From Elusimicrobiota bacterium (GTDB lineage Bacteria; Elusimicrobiota; Elusimicrobia; UBA1565; UBA9628), in assembly GCA_003151975.1 (NCBI GenBank), contig PLZD01000009.1, positions 1 through 64,000 on the forward strand: a stretch of DNA of 64,000 bases. The letters are read 5' to 3'. The notes under the pieces were generated by a model. It did no database searches. It saw nothing but the letters and a program-made list of their open reading frames with translations, and had not been told where the DNA came from. Numbering within the stretch: position 1 is the stretch's first letter; every line of letters starts with the position of its first letter. Made by a program: the position numbers and the translations under genes. Below, piece by piece: positions 28,401 through 37,330 of this stretch.

Positions 28401-31400
28401 ACCGCCGTGTTCACGGACAACTTCGCGGGCTCCACCGTCACCTTCCCGGCGGGCGGCGTCATCTATTCTTTCGGCGACTTCGAGATCCACGGCGGGCCGC
28501 CGCCCCTGGGCTTCGTCAACCTGCGTTCGAGCCTGCCGGGCACTCAATGGGAGATGGCCCTGCAGGCCGTTTCGAGCGTGACGGCGGCCAGCGTCAGCGA
28601 TTCCAACGCCTCCTTCGGCATCACCGTGCAGGCCAACGACCAAACCTCGGTCGGCACTTTCAACAACAACACGAACTGGAACTTCCTGCCGTTCTTGGCG
28701 GTCACCTTGCCGGGCCAGGTCTACAACAACGGCGTCGGCAACGTCGGCCCGATCAATCCGCAAACGGCGGGCGTGCCGTTCACGGCCAGCGTCTACGCCG
28801 TGTCCTCGAGCTCCCACATCGTCACCACCGCGGCCTTCCCGTTGGTGCTCAACTCGACCGACGTTTACGGTACGCCCTCAATCGCCGCCGGCCTCACCCA
28901 GACCTTGGTCAACGGCACGACCAACTTCTCAGTCACCCTGCGCACCGCCGAGCCCTCGCCGCATCCGACGCAGATCACAGCTACGCCCTCGATCGCCTTC
29001 GCCGGCTTCGGGCAGGGCTTCGGCATCGTCAACGTCTCGCCCAACGCCTACACCAACCTTCAGGTCCTGCTGCCCGGCGAGGCCACCGACCCCGGCTCTC
29101 CGACGGGCAAGGCGCCGGTCCCGCCGGACGTGCAGGTCCAAGCGGTGCCCATTTCCGCCGTCACGGTGCGCTCGGTGGACCAGTTCTTCAACCTCGAGTC
29201 GGCGTCTCCGGCGCATCCGATCCTGATCCTCGGCACGAGCGCGTCGTCCTCGTCTTGGCCCTCGGCGCCGCAGGCGACCGTGGGAGGCATGACGGCGTTT
29301 GTCAGCACCGTGACGATTTTCTCGACCGGGACCTTCGTGACGATCACCTCGTCGGACAACGCCAGCGGCGTGGCCAACGGGGTCAGCTCGCCGTTCATCG
29401 TGGCTCTGCCGAGCTTCTCCTCGCCCACGGCGAGCTTGAGCTTCGCCAATTCCTACGTGGCGACGCTCGCGGGAAGCCTCAACGGAGGCGCCGCCGACGC
29501 GACGGCCGTCAACAAGGTCCTCATCGGCGTGCAGGACCAGCGCACCCTTCAGTTCCTCAATCGCTGGCCGGCGGCGGGCGGCACGTTCACGAACCCGGGC
29601 GTGGTCTACGGCACCGCCACGCTGAGCGCTCAAGGCCAGCAGGGCTCGGGCTGGACGATCCCGTTCCCCGACTTCATCCTCACGAACAAGGATACATATC
29701 TGGTCACCATGGTCCCGATCGACGCGAGCCTCAACAGCAAGGTGTACGTCGCTTCGTTCACTTTCGAGCCGGGCATACTCGCGGGCGGCGGAGCGGGCGG
29801 GTTCGGCGCCGCCAGCGTCCTGCCGGTCATCTCCAGCGGCTGCGAGATCGTCATCACGACGGTCACCTTCACCGTGGGCGCGGGAGGCATCCAGCCGGGC
29901 GGGGCCGTCGCCGTGCACGAGCCGGAAGGCTGGCTGACCCCGCTGGGCGTCGCGGGCCTCAACCCTCCGCCCGTCGGCTTCGTCCATGTCGCGGCCTCTA
30001 ACGCGCCCGCCCTGGCCGCCAGCGCCGTCACGGTCAATGCCTCGTCGCAGAGCCTGGTGACCTTGGGCCCCGGCTGGATCACGGTTGTGCCCAACGCCGT
30101 CGCCTTCAACCCGGGAGACCAGATCATCTTCACCTACGCGGGCATCCCGGCCCTGAACTCGACGGGCAGAGGCCCTCAAATCTTCACGGTCCTCAGCCAG
30201 CCCGTCTCGGGCGCTCCGTTGTCGGCCGTCGTTCCCTCGCCGCTGATGACGCTCAGCGCGGGGACCACCAATTTTATCCGCTTCGCCGATATCACTCAGA
30301 TGCAGATGGGCTCCCTGCAGAGCTCGCCGACGATGCAGCTCGAGCTCACGGATCTCTGCGGCAATCCCACGTCGATCAGCGTTTCGACGGCGGCCTTCGT
30401 CTTCGCCGTGAACCCCGCCGCCGGATCCGATATCGACGCCAGCGCGATCGTCTACGCCGCCGGAGGCAACGCCATCTCGTCGGTGACCTTCGCGGCCAAC
30501 GCCGCGCTGTCCCAGCCGTTCTACTACCAGACCTCGACGGCCGGCGTCGCCGCGGAACTCCTCACCGCGAGCGGCACCTTCAGCGGCGTCGTGCCTAACT
30601 CCTCGTTTGTCTCGCAGTCGGTGAGAGCGGCCTCGCTGCTTGCCTCGACGCTGACGGTGACCGGCGTTTCGATCGACACCGGCACTCCCAACCCCGGCCA
30701 AACCGTCGCGACGGTGGTCTACGGCATCCCGCACACGCCGGCGGTCCTGCGCTTCAATTCCAATTTCGCCGGGGTCCCGTGGGCGGTCACCATCTCGACG
30801 GACCCGGTGGCGTTCTACCCGGCGGTCTTCCGGGCGGCGGGGGTCACCGACCTGACCAGGCCGCCGAGCGTCTCTTGGGACGGGCTCAACAGCCAGGCCT
30901 TGCTGACCAGCTACGTCTCGCCGTCGACCTACTACGCGCTCATCTCGCTGGCCAACGGCGTCGCGCAGGACACCTCCCTGCAGATCAAGATACCCGCCTC
31001 GCCCTTCATTTACGGCAACTTGGGGGTCGCCGGCGCCGGATCTCTGGTCAAGGCCCAGGGTCCGGGAGGCGGGTTCGGAAACCAGGCGCAGGCGTCGGCG
31101 ACCGGGTACTTCCAGATTTTCGGCCTCGTGGACCAGACTCCCTACGACATCACCGCGACGACGGGCGTCTTCGTCTCCAGCCAAAACGTGTCGATCTCGG
31201 CGGCGGCTCCGGGGATCGTCGCGGCCAACGCGGGCACGGCGATCCCGGGCACGATGAGCTTCCCGCCGACCTCGTTCATCTACGTGAGCGCGACGCTGGC
31301 CACCCCCGCTCCGCGCGACATGTCGGGGGTGGTCTCGGTCCACAACGCGAGCTACACGGTGACCGCCCGCGGCAACCTGCACTTCTTCGCCGGCTTCACG

Positions 31401-34400
31401 AGTTCCGACAACGGGGCGCTCGACTTCAGCCAAACGGCGAGCTCCTGGACCATTCTGGCGCTGCCGCCGGACCTCTACTCGCTCGACGTGAGCATCCCGG
31501 CGCTCGCCATCACGACGTCCGTCGCCGGCGTCTCGTTGGCCCCCGGCGCGATCGCCGCCGTGCCGATCGTCTTGACGAAAAAGACCAACGTCTTCGGCTA
31601 TGCCGTCCTGCCGTCAACCTCGTCATTGGGCCATGAAATTTCGATTTCCGCCCAGGCGCTCGGCGCCCTGAATCCCACGGTGTTCGCCAAGGCCTTCGTT
31701 TCGCCCGCGAGCGCCTTGGTCCGGCCCACGAGCGGGACTTACTCGCTCTACGGCCTCGACCCGGGCTCTTGGACCATCAACGCGCAGTCGCAAGGCTTCG
31801 CCTCCACTCAAACGACGGTGCTGGTCTCGACGGGCGGCATAGACATCGGCGACCCGTTCTTCCTCACGCAGGGCCTCGACCTCCATCTCTCCACGGGCGG
31901 CGTGATCGTGGGGACGATCACCATCGTGGGCAACACCATGACTTACGACGCGATCCCGCCCTGCGGCGCGCACTTGTATCCGTTGGGCATTCAAGCCGTC
32001 GATCCCGTCACCGGCGTCACGGTCAACGCGCCTCCGCTGTGCATGCCGATCAGCCCGACCTCGGCTTCGAGCTCGTTCACGATCACGGGCGTTTCCGCCG
32101 GCACCTACACTCTGACCGCGGCGGCACTCTTCGGCGTGCCCTTGCCGGCGGCGGGCGGGGGCATTGTGTCGGTCACGCCGCCGGTGGTGCAGTTCACGAG
32201 TTTCACCGCCGTGCTCAGCCCAGCTCAAATGGCGATCAACATACAGATCCCGCCTTTGCCCGGCGGCGTCTGTCATTCCACGGGCGACTTCAGGGCCGTA
32301 GGAATCCAGGTCCCCTCGGACGCCTTCGATCCCGCATTCGCGTTCGCCGATGTCACGTTGCTGACGCAGACCGAGATCAGCCCGACGGTATACACGGACG
32401 GAACTGGAATGCAGCTCGAGCAGTACTTCTGCTCGAGCATGACTTGGACCAAACCCAACCTCTATCAAGGCGGGGTCGCCAGGTTCGGGGCGTTCTATAA
32501 TCCGACCGGCGCCAGCGCCTTCTCCTCGGTCTCGGTGATCCCGGGAGGAAGCACCACCGTCAACCTGAATCTCAACGTCGCGACCTTCACCGTCAGCGGC
32601 CAAGCCTCGATGATCGGCTCGGTGAACCTCGTGGCGGCCACCGTCGGGACCGCCATCATCCCGCCGACCTTCTACACGGTCACCGTGAGCTCCATCCCGG
32701 GCCTGATCTCGGCCTCGACGCCGGTGGCCTACTGCCTGCTGTCCTCGACGATGCCGCAGATCGTGAGCACCTTGCACCTCGAGCTTATCCCTCTCGACCC
32801 CGCGGCGCTTGGCAGCGCCCCGCCCTTCTACAAGCCTTTCCCCGGCGCGCCCTGCAACGGGTGGGCGGCCTTCAATGGCCCGCTCTCATTCACGGGCTAT
32901 GTGGCCGCGATCCAGCCGGACGGCTCCTTCCAGTTCCCGGGCGTGACCGCGGGCGACTACCTTCTGCGCAACGATCCCGACCTCGAGAACCACCCGTCCA
33001 ACGGCGTCGAGCTGGCCGCCTACCAGACCGTCCTTCACGTCACCAACGCCACGACGGGCATCGCCGTGCCGTTGGGCCGGGGCAATTCGATCTCGGGGGT
33101 CGTGAATTTGCCGCCCGGCATGACCACGAGCGCCCCGATCATGGTTCTGCTCCAGGATTCTCACGGCAGCACGGTCTCAATCTCGCGCACGAGCTTCAAC
33201 AACGCCAACGGCGCGGCCTACGAGTTCAGCTCCGTCGCCGACGGTCAATACGCCTTGATCGCGCAGGCCCCGAACTTCGCCGCGCGGCCTGTGACGGTCG
33301 CGATGGCCGGCGCCTCCCTGACCGGCCAGAACATCGCTCTGCAGCCGAGCGGGACGATCAAGGCGACCATCGGCGTGCAGTCCCTGACGCCCGGCGGGAC
33401 GAGCCAGTTCACCGTCATCAATCAGGCCAATCAGTCCCTCCTGCCCTCCGCGCTGTACATGGACGCCGTGGCCAACCCTTGGTACCAAGGCGGCATCTTC
33501 TATGCCGACGCTCCCTCCTGTCCGCCGCCGTTGGGCTGTTTGGGAGGCTCGGCGCAGGCGGGACTCAGCTTCGACCCGAACGGCCAAGCCGTCATCCACA
33601 ACGTCCTGCCGGGCACCTACAACGTGGAGTTCAACGTCGGCGCCCTGCTTTCGGGCAACGGCACCTTGGGTCTGGTCTCGACGGTCAAGTCCGGCGTCAC
33701 CGTGTCCGCGGGGCAGACCGTCGACCTCGGGGTGATCGCGATCCTCGGAGGGTCGAACCTCTCGGGCGTCGTCACGGACGCGGCCACCAGCTCTCCGGCG
33801 CCCAACGTCCAGATGGTCGCCCGGCCCTCCGCGGCCCTGCCCGGGCAGACCGGCGCCCGCAACGCCTATCCGAGCGTCACGACCGACGCCCAAGGCCGCT
33901 ACTCCTTCACCGGCCTCGATCCCACGGTGCGCTTTTACGACATCTTCGCCGGCGCTCGCTTGAGCGGCCATCAAGGCGACATCATCTCCGCTTACGATCA
34001 GACCATCGCGCCCTCGGTGGACATCCAGAGCACTCCCACGCTCAACTTCGCGCTGGCCGAGGCGCCCTACTCGGTCTCGGGCCAGATCGTCAGCCAGAAC
34101 AACGAACTGCTTCAAAGCGGCTTCGGGCAGGATCAGGGCACGACGCCGGGTGCCGCCATCTTCCTGCAGAAGTCGGGCAAGGTGCCCACCGCCAATCCTC
34201 TGGCCGACATCGTGTTCTTCACCGACCAGCAAGGCAACTTCACGATCCCAAGCCTGACGGCGGGCACCTATTCCATGATCGTCATGGCGCAGGGCTACGC
34301 CAACGCCAAGCAGACTGTCGTGATCACGACTGCATCCATCGGCCTCGGTCCGATCGCGCTCAATTCCGGCGCGACGCTGACGGGTTCGATCTACAAGCCC

Positions 34401-35912
34401 GACGGCTCCTCGCCCGGGGAGGACGAGATCGGCTGGGTCATCGGCGCCACGCCCTCGATGTCGGACTTCATTTACGGCGCCGCCACCCTGCAGCCCAACA
34501 CGCTTTCGGTGTCCGGCTACCGGATGAGCGGCTTCCAGTTGAACACGCCTTACCGCCTGATCTTCATGAGCAGCGACGGCCAGCAGCTCGTGTCGCCGCC
34601 CGAGGCCTCCAACATCGTCTTCACCAGCAGCGTCCAGGTCCAGCAGCGCGACATAATCTTCAGGCCTTCGAAGCCCTTCGTGGTGGCCAAAGACCGCCGC
34701 GTGGGCGGCACCTTCAACCTCGTGTTCCAGCTGAGCCAGCCGCTGCGCGAAAGAACGGCCGCCGACGACGACTTCTCGGCGATCCTCACAACGGTCAGCG
34801 CCCAGGGCATTCTCTCGAACATCGCCCTCTTCAACAACCGCCAGACCATGACCGCCGTCTATACGCCCGGCGTCAATGAATCCAGCTTCACGCTGAGCTT
34901 CAAGGGCTATACATCGATCAGGGATCCCGATTCAATCGACCCGGTCAATCCGGAGTTCGTGATCGTCTCAACACCCTCTTTCTTCGTCGGGATCGACGGT
35001 GCGCACAAGGCCAACGTCAACAACCTCTCGGGCGGCGTCCTGGTCGTCGAGGGCGATCAGGCGCGCGTGAATCTTCCCAAAGGCGCCTTCGGCGTGGACG
35101 CCTCTTCCGCGGTGACCGTCCTCTTTCAGAAGCTCAACGCCATCATCAACACGAGCGGCGAGCAGAGCACGCTGGGCGTGGCCGCCTCCAACGTCCGGTC
35201 TCTGGCCTACCCCGCCAGCGCTTATCCCGCGCACATGATCCAGGCCATCGCGGCCGTGCCGCAGACCGTCAACCCGTTTTCCGCCTTCTACGACATCCTG
35301 CTGCCTCTGGGTCTGCGCACGGCCTTGTCTCGACCGACGCCGATGACGATCAGTTATTCGACGGGGACCGACCCGACGACTTTGAATCTTTACTGGTACA
35401 ACGCGGCGGCCAACGCCTACATCCTCCAGCAAGACGTGACCGGCGCGCCGCCCGTGATCGACACGGTCAACCACACCATCACGATCAACGTCAACCACTT
35501 CTCGACCTTCGTCCTCTTCAACACGGGCGTCGAGGTCATCACCGGCAACGCCTTCCCGGGCACGGACATCACGGTCTACAACTTCCCCAATCCCTTCGAC
35601 CTCAACGCGAAGAACGTCTTCGCCATCCACGGCGGCTCGTGCGCGGCCGGCGGCGGCTGCACCGTGCGCGGGACCATGATCAGCATCGCGGTCCCTCCCG
35701 GCGTCAGCGGCGACGGGACGATCCGCATTTATAACGTCGCGGGCGAGCGCGTGCGGCAGATCGACCTCGGCAATGTCACGGGCGGCAACTACCTTTATCA
35801 GGATTGGGACGGGCGCAACAACACCGGCTCCGACGTGGCCAGCGGCGTGTACATCGGGCAGGTCAAGATCGGCGATCATGCGAAGTTCTTCAAGATGGCC
35901 CTGATCAAATGA
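25410..35912 (+). CDS. Giant secreted protein: beta-helix, Ig-like repeats, FlgD-like C-terminal domain
   Basis: A 3,500-residue exported protein, start chosen at the ATG one base after the barrel gene; its signal peptide is residues 1-25 (ending SARA). Residues about 40-950 are beta-helix repeats (recurring SNTI-Q-ST-T units), with a Gly-rich stretch near 550-720. The middle has Ig-like and carboxypeptidase-regulatory-like repeats, for example YSLYGLDPGSWTINAQSQGF near 2110 and DAQGRYSFTGLDPT near 2830. The last 110 residues contain IRIYNVAGERVRQIDL and DWDGRNNTGSDVASGVYIG, an FlgD-Ig-like domain resembling type IX secretion sorting domains. Likely a surface adhesin or matrix protein; the sorting role is inferred. 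Confidence 0.85.
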   Translation: MRARGLKALLIAAALTVGAAQSARAACGTTKFITNTAGAIQNAVNAIGGGPLASDYCIFLATGAYIEAVTVQKIATGGFRIVISTYNPGVAGNTQVTPLFGNAAFTLINDSVTLNGMTIYPSATGPQYGITSSSANVVISSVIVNEQAGSTFGSGAIVISSYTTITLSSMTASTVTSLDINGSSNTISQSTFTSTSGNYAVLLNPGSNDNVLQQSVFSIVGSGAAAIAGSSNTFSQDIFTNNSVGFTTVQLLPTASSNTIRLSSLTNVAGTVISFIGGASANNLGPAIISNGGGGLGVDIDGSPGNSLTGLKVTCGAGGGPALIVQNGSHLTSVQTSTFNAIGAAATVSLTGVSSVTITQSSIGNFGTGSALAVGGLGASYNAVSLTTMTATGPSAALVINFVDGHETFVQDYMSNQSGLAGAVQILGNSSSETITQSRIAANAINFPALYMQGVANNAIIQTIVTNALSTAAWLDTNANGNTIQQSTFTSGFPGVVDLGNPGIYMNQSSTNTIIQSVLEGGLGRSNAASAYQSGAGLLVVGGTSNTVVASSLIGGVGGNANTPGGDGLTVVGGSSVAVSWSTLAGGAGNSGGGPLGGGFGGSGVNISGGNNFTVANSSITGGTGAAATLGANGGNGGQGVILQGGASFVSIAQSGIFAGSGGAGSPGAGIGGGGGNGYADVGAMWGLVTNSFMYGGTGGVGTAGGPGGAGGSGALINCGQQCAQNTIIQSTMTSALGAAGSSHGADGQGLQIFGSSGTTVTQSYMSNGGTINPGAALQLLHYSTNTFISQSTMSVINGGEFAAFVDVGNSTITASVMLSPLGTAARFGPNALGSGVTASLVAGATGFYINGATGTFIVNDNIRGTAALSEALLIDGGIGVTFIGNSSMTATGLGGYALLGGGFSGPITATGPDVFRGKVALNGNVFQPGNFIQQFGGDFILPNIANWLPQTSTAVFDGSNDVPAITYQQIIAPTGINFNGFAVNVTSVQFFGSGGNTAVFTDNFAGSTVTFPAGGVIYSFGDFEIHGGPPPLGFVNLRSSLPGTQWEMALQAVSSVTAASVSDSNASFGITVQANDQTSVGTFNNNTNWNFLPFLAVTLPGQVYNNGVGNVGPINPQTAGVPFTASVYAVSSSSHIVTTAAFPLVLNSTDVYGTPSIAAGLTQTLVNGTTNFSVTLRTAEPSPHPTQITATPSIAFAGFGQGFGIVNVSPNAYTNLQVLLPGEATDPGSPTGKAPVPPDVQVQAVPISAVTVRSVDQFFNLESASPAHPILILGTSASSSSWPSAPQATVGGMTAFVSTVTIFSTGTFVTITSSDNASGVANGVSSPFIVALPSFSSPTASLSFANSYVATLAGSLNGGAADATAVNKVLIGVQDQRTLQFLNRWPAAGGTFTNPGVVYGTATLSAQGQQGSGWTIPFPDFILTNKDTYLVTMVPIDASLNSKVYVASFTFEPGILAGGGAGGFGAASVLPVISSGCEIVITTVTFTVGAGGIQPGGAVAVHEPEGWLTPLGVAGLNPPPVGFVHVAASNAPALAASAVTVNASSQSLVTLGPGWITVVPNAVAFNPGDQIIFTYAGIPALNSTGRGPQIFTVLSQPVSGAPLSAVVPSPLMTLSAGTTNFIRFADITQMQMGSLQSSPTMQLELTDLCGNPTSISVSTAAFVFAVNPAAGSDIDASAIVYAAGGNAISSVTFAANAALSQPFYYQTSTAGVAAELLTASGTFSGVVPNSSFVSQSVRAASLLASTLTVTGVSIDTGTPNPGQTVATVVYGIPHTPAVLRFNSNFAGVPWAVTISTDPVAFYPAVFRAAGVTDLTRPPSVSWDGLNSQALLTSYVSPSTYYALISLANGVAQDTSLQIKIPASPFIYGNLGVAGAGSLVKAQGPGGGFGNQAQASATGYFQIFGLVDQTPYDITATTGVFVSSQNVSISAAAPGIVAANAGTAIPGTMSFPPTSFIYVSATLATPAPRDMSGVVSVHNASYTVTARGNLHFFAGFTSSDNGALDFSQTASSWTILALPPDLYSLDVSIPALAITTSVAGVSLAPGAIAAVPIVLTKKTNVFGYAVLPSTSSLGHEISISAQALGALNPTVFAKAFVSPASALVRPTSGTYSLYGLDPGSWTINAQSQGFASTQTTVLVSTGGIDIGDPFFLTQGLDLHLSTGGVIVGTITIVGNTMTYDAIPPCGAHLYPLGIQAVDPVTGVTVNAPPLCMPISPTSASSSFTITGVSAGTYTLTAAALFGVPLPAAGGGIVSVTPPVVQFTSFTAVLSPAQMAINIQIPPLPGGVCHSTGDFRAVGIQVPSDAFDPAFAFADVTLLTQTEISPTVYTDGTGMQLEQYFCSSMTWTKPNLYQGGVARFGAFYNPTGASAFSSVSVIPGGSTTVNLNLNVATFTVSGQASMIGSVNLVAATVGTAIIPPTFYTVTVSSIPGLISASTPVAYCLLSSTMPQIVSTLHLELIPLDPAALGSAPPFYKPFPGAPCNGWAAFNGPLSFTGYVAAIQPDGSFQFPGVTAGDYLLRNDPDLENHPSNGVELAAYQTVLHVTNATTGIAVPLGRGNSISGVVNLPPGMTTSAPIMVLLQDSHGSTVSISRTSFNNANGAAYEFSSVADGQYALIAQAPNFAARPVTVAMAGASLTGQNIALQPSGTIKATIGVQSLTPGGTSQFTVINQANQSLLPSALYMDAVANPWYQGGIFYADAPSCPPPLGCLGGSAQAGLSFDPNGQAVIHNVLPGTYNVEFNVGALLSGNGTLGLVSTVKSGVTVSAGQTVDLGVIAILGGSNLSGVVTDAATSSPAPNVQMVARPSAALPGQTGARNAYPSVTTDAQGRYSFTGLDPTVRFYDIFAGARLSGHQGDIISAYDQTIAPSVDIQSTPTLNFALAEAPYSVSGQIVSQNNELLQSGFGQDQGTTPGAAIFLQKSGKVPTANPLADIVFFTDQQGNFTIPSLTAGTYSMIVMAQGYANAKQTVVITTASIGLGPIALNSGATLTGSIYKPDGSSPGEDEIGWVIGATPSMSDFIYGAATLQPNTLSVSGYRMSGFQLNTPYRLIFMSSDGQQLVSPPEASNIVFTSSVQVQQRDIIFRPSKPFVVAKDRRVGGTFNLVFQLSQPLRERTAADDDFSAILTTVSAQGILSNIALFNNRQTMTAVYTPGVNESSFTLSFKGYTSIRDPDSIDPVNPEFVIVSTPSFFVGIDGAHKANVNNLSGGVLVVEGDQARVNLPKGAFGVDASSAVTVLFQKLNAIINTSGEQSTLGVAASNVRSLAYPASAYPAHMIQAIAAVPQTVNPFSAFYDILLPLGLRTALSRPTPMTISYSTGTDPTTLNLYWYNAAANAYILQQDVTGAPPVIDTVNHTITINVNHFSTFVLFNTGVEVITGNAFPGTDITVYNFPNPFDLNAKNVFAIHGGSCAAGGGCTVRGTMISIAVPPGVSGDGTIRIYNVAGERVRQIDLGNVTGGNYLYQDWDGRNNTGSDVASGVYIGQVKIGDHAKFFKMALIK

Positions 35913-36865
35913 GAACGCTCATTCTTCTGACGGCGTCGCTGCTTCTCCTGGGTCAAGGAGAGGCGCGCGCCTTCGGCAGCGGCGACCGCGGCACCAGCGG
36001 CGGCCAGTTCCTGAAGGTCGCGCCGGGAGCCCGGCCTTCCGGTATGGGGGAAGCCTTCGCGGGCGTGGCCGACGACGTCAACGCGATCTACTACAACCCG
36101 GCGGGCCTGGCGACCTTGACGCGCGTCGAGGTCACCGGCATGCACGACTCGTACTTGCAGGGATTCAATTACGAATATGCCGCGATGGCCGTGCCGATGC
36201 TGGCCTGGACCGATTCGAAGTTGGAGAAGAACGCGTACGGCGTGCTGGGCGCCGCCATCTACAACCTCAACGTGAGCGGCCTCGAGCAGCGCGGCGTCAA
36301 CGAGACCGACCAGCCGCTGAGCACTTTTGCCTCCAACGACTTGGCGTACTCGCTGGCCTACGCGATCACGATTCCAGACACCGGGCTCTCGTTGGGCGTG
36401 ACCGGCAAGGGCATCGAGGAAAATCTCGGCACCGCGCACGCCAGCGCGTTTGCCGCCGACGTCGGCGCGCTGTACCGGACGGGGCGCCTGGGATTGGGCG
36501 CCGGCGTGCGCAACGCCGGCACGCAGGTGCGCTTCACCACGGTCAGCGATCCTCTGCCGCTCGTGGGCTTCGCGGGCGCCGGCTACAAGTTCAACGACGC
36601 CTGGATCGGCTCCGTCGAAGCCGACATGCCCCGGGACAGCAACATGAGCCTGGCCGTCGGCGCCGAGTACCGCAAGAAGTTTGTCGACAAGCTGACCGGC
36701 GCTCTGCGCGCGGGCTACACGACGCGCAACAGCGACGCGGGGGGACTGGCGGGGGCCACGATGGGCCTGGGCGTGGGCTACGGAAACTTAAGCTTCGACT
36801 TCGCGTTCGTGCCCTTCGGGGATCTCGGCAACACCTACAAGTATTCCTTGACCGCGAAGTTTTAG
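35909..36865 (+). CDS. PorV/UPF0164-like outer-membrane barrel
   Basis: A 318-residue protein with signal peptide MRTLILLTASLLLLGQGEARA, followed by GGQFLKVAPGARPSGMGEAF and VADDVNAIYYNPAGLA, the N-terminal signature of PorV/PorQ-family barrels. The remainder is barrel strands ending TYKYSLTAKF. In type IX secretion PorV shuttles cargo carrying C-terminal sorting domains at the outer membrane. The ATG overlaps the stop of the giant gene (ATGA), making a cargo-carrier relation plausible. Upstream extension to 35804 is the end of the giant gene in another frame. Confidence 0.85.
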   Translation: MRTLILLTASLLLLGQGEARAFGSGDRGTSGGQFLKVAPGARPSGMGEAFAGVADDVNAIYYNPAGLATLTRVEVTGMHDSYLQGFNYEYAAMAVPMLAWTDSKLEKNAYGVLGAAIYNLNVSGLEQRGVNETDQPLSTFASNDLAYSLAYAITIPDTGLSLGVTGKGIEENLGTAHASAFAADVGALYRTGRLGLGAGVRNAGTQVRFTTVSDPLPLVGFAGAGYKFNDAWIGSVEADMPRDSNMSLAVGAEYRKKFVDKLTGALRAGYTTRNSDAGGLAGATMGLGVGYGNLSFDFAFVPFGDLGNTYKYSLTAKF

Positions 36866-36874
36866 CGCGGCGGG

Positions 36875-37246
36875 CTAGAGGCTGGTCTTCTTGTCGGCCA
36901 CGCTCTGGAGCTGAGGCATGGCTTTGACGGCGCCCTTGGTCTTGGCCGAGACCTTGATTGTCGCGGTCTTCTGGACGAGACCTTCCACGGGCTTGAGAGG
37001 CTGAAGCGGATCGATGCCGTTGGGGATCAGCTCGATGGTCTTAAGGTTGGCCGTCGCCGTAAACGCGCGGATGCCGCCGTTGGGCTTGGTGAGAGAAAGC
37101 ATGATCTGACGCGTCAGCGGGTCCTGGCTGATGACCGTCGGGCTTGCCGAGGCGGCGGGCTGAGAGGTGCTGACGCCCTCGGCAAAACAAGAGACGGCTC
37201 CGAGGAGGGCCAGGGTCATCGTCGCGGCGACTTTGTGGAGTTTCAT
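36875..37246 (-). CDS. Small exported protein of unknown function
   Basis: A 123-residue protein with a signal peptide (MKLHKVAATMTLALLGAVSCFA). The mature part has no family I recognise; it contains TRQIMLSLTKPNGGIRAFTATANLKTIEL in pieces and a basic C-terminus. Start at 37246 chosen because the signal peptide begins there; GGAAGAAG lies just upstream. A GGCCTA-type intergenic repeat is 47 bases upstream, as for three other exported-protein genes. Confidence 0.65.
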   Translation of the reverse strand: MKLHKVAATMTLALLGAVSCFAEGVSTSQPAASASPTVISQDPLTRQIMLSLTKPNGGIRAFTATANLKTIELIPNGIDPLQPLKPVEGLVQKTATIKVSAKTKGAVKAMPQLQSVADKKTSL

Positions 37247-37292
37247 ACTTCTTCCACTCATAGGATAGCCGCGGAGGAGTCTATCAGGAAGG

Positions 37293-37330
37293 GGCCTTAG
37301 TCCTACTGGGGATTAGGTCGGAAGACCTAC
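37293..37330. repeat. GGCCTA-type intergenic motif, copy 1
   Basis: Contains GGCCTTAGTCCTA and a 6-bp hairpin TAGGTC-GGAA-GACCTA (37314-37329) that overlaps the stop codon of the next minus-strand gene. Lies upstream of the exported-protein gene 36875-37246. Confidence 0.55.

Noticed and set aside
26904-31433. Very long open frames on the minus strand inside the giant gene (637 and 834 codons)
   Set aside because: They are frame shadows of a high-GC gene: Arg/Ala/Gly/Asp-rich low-complexity translations, no start signals, no known domains.
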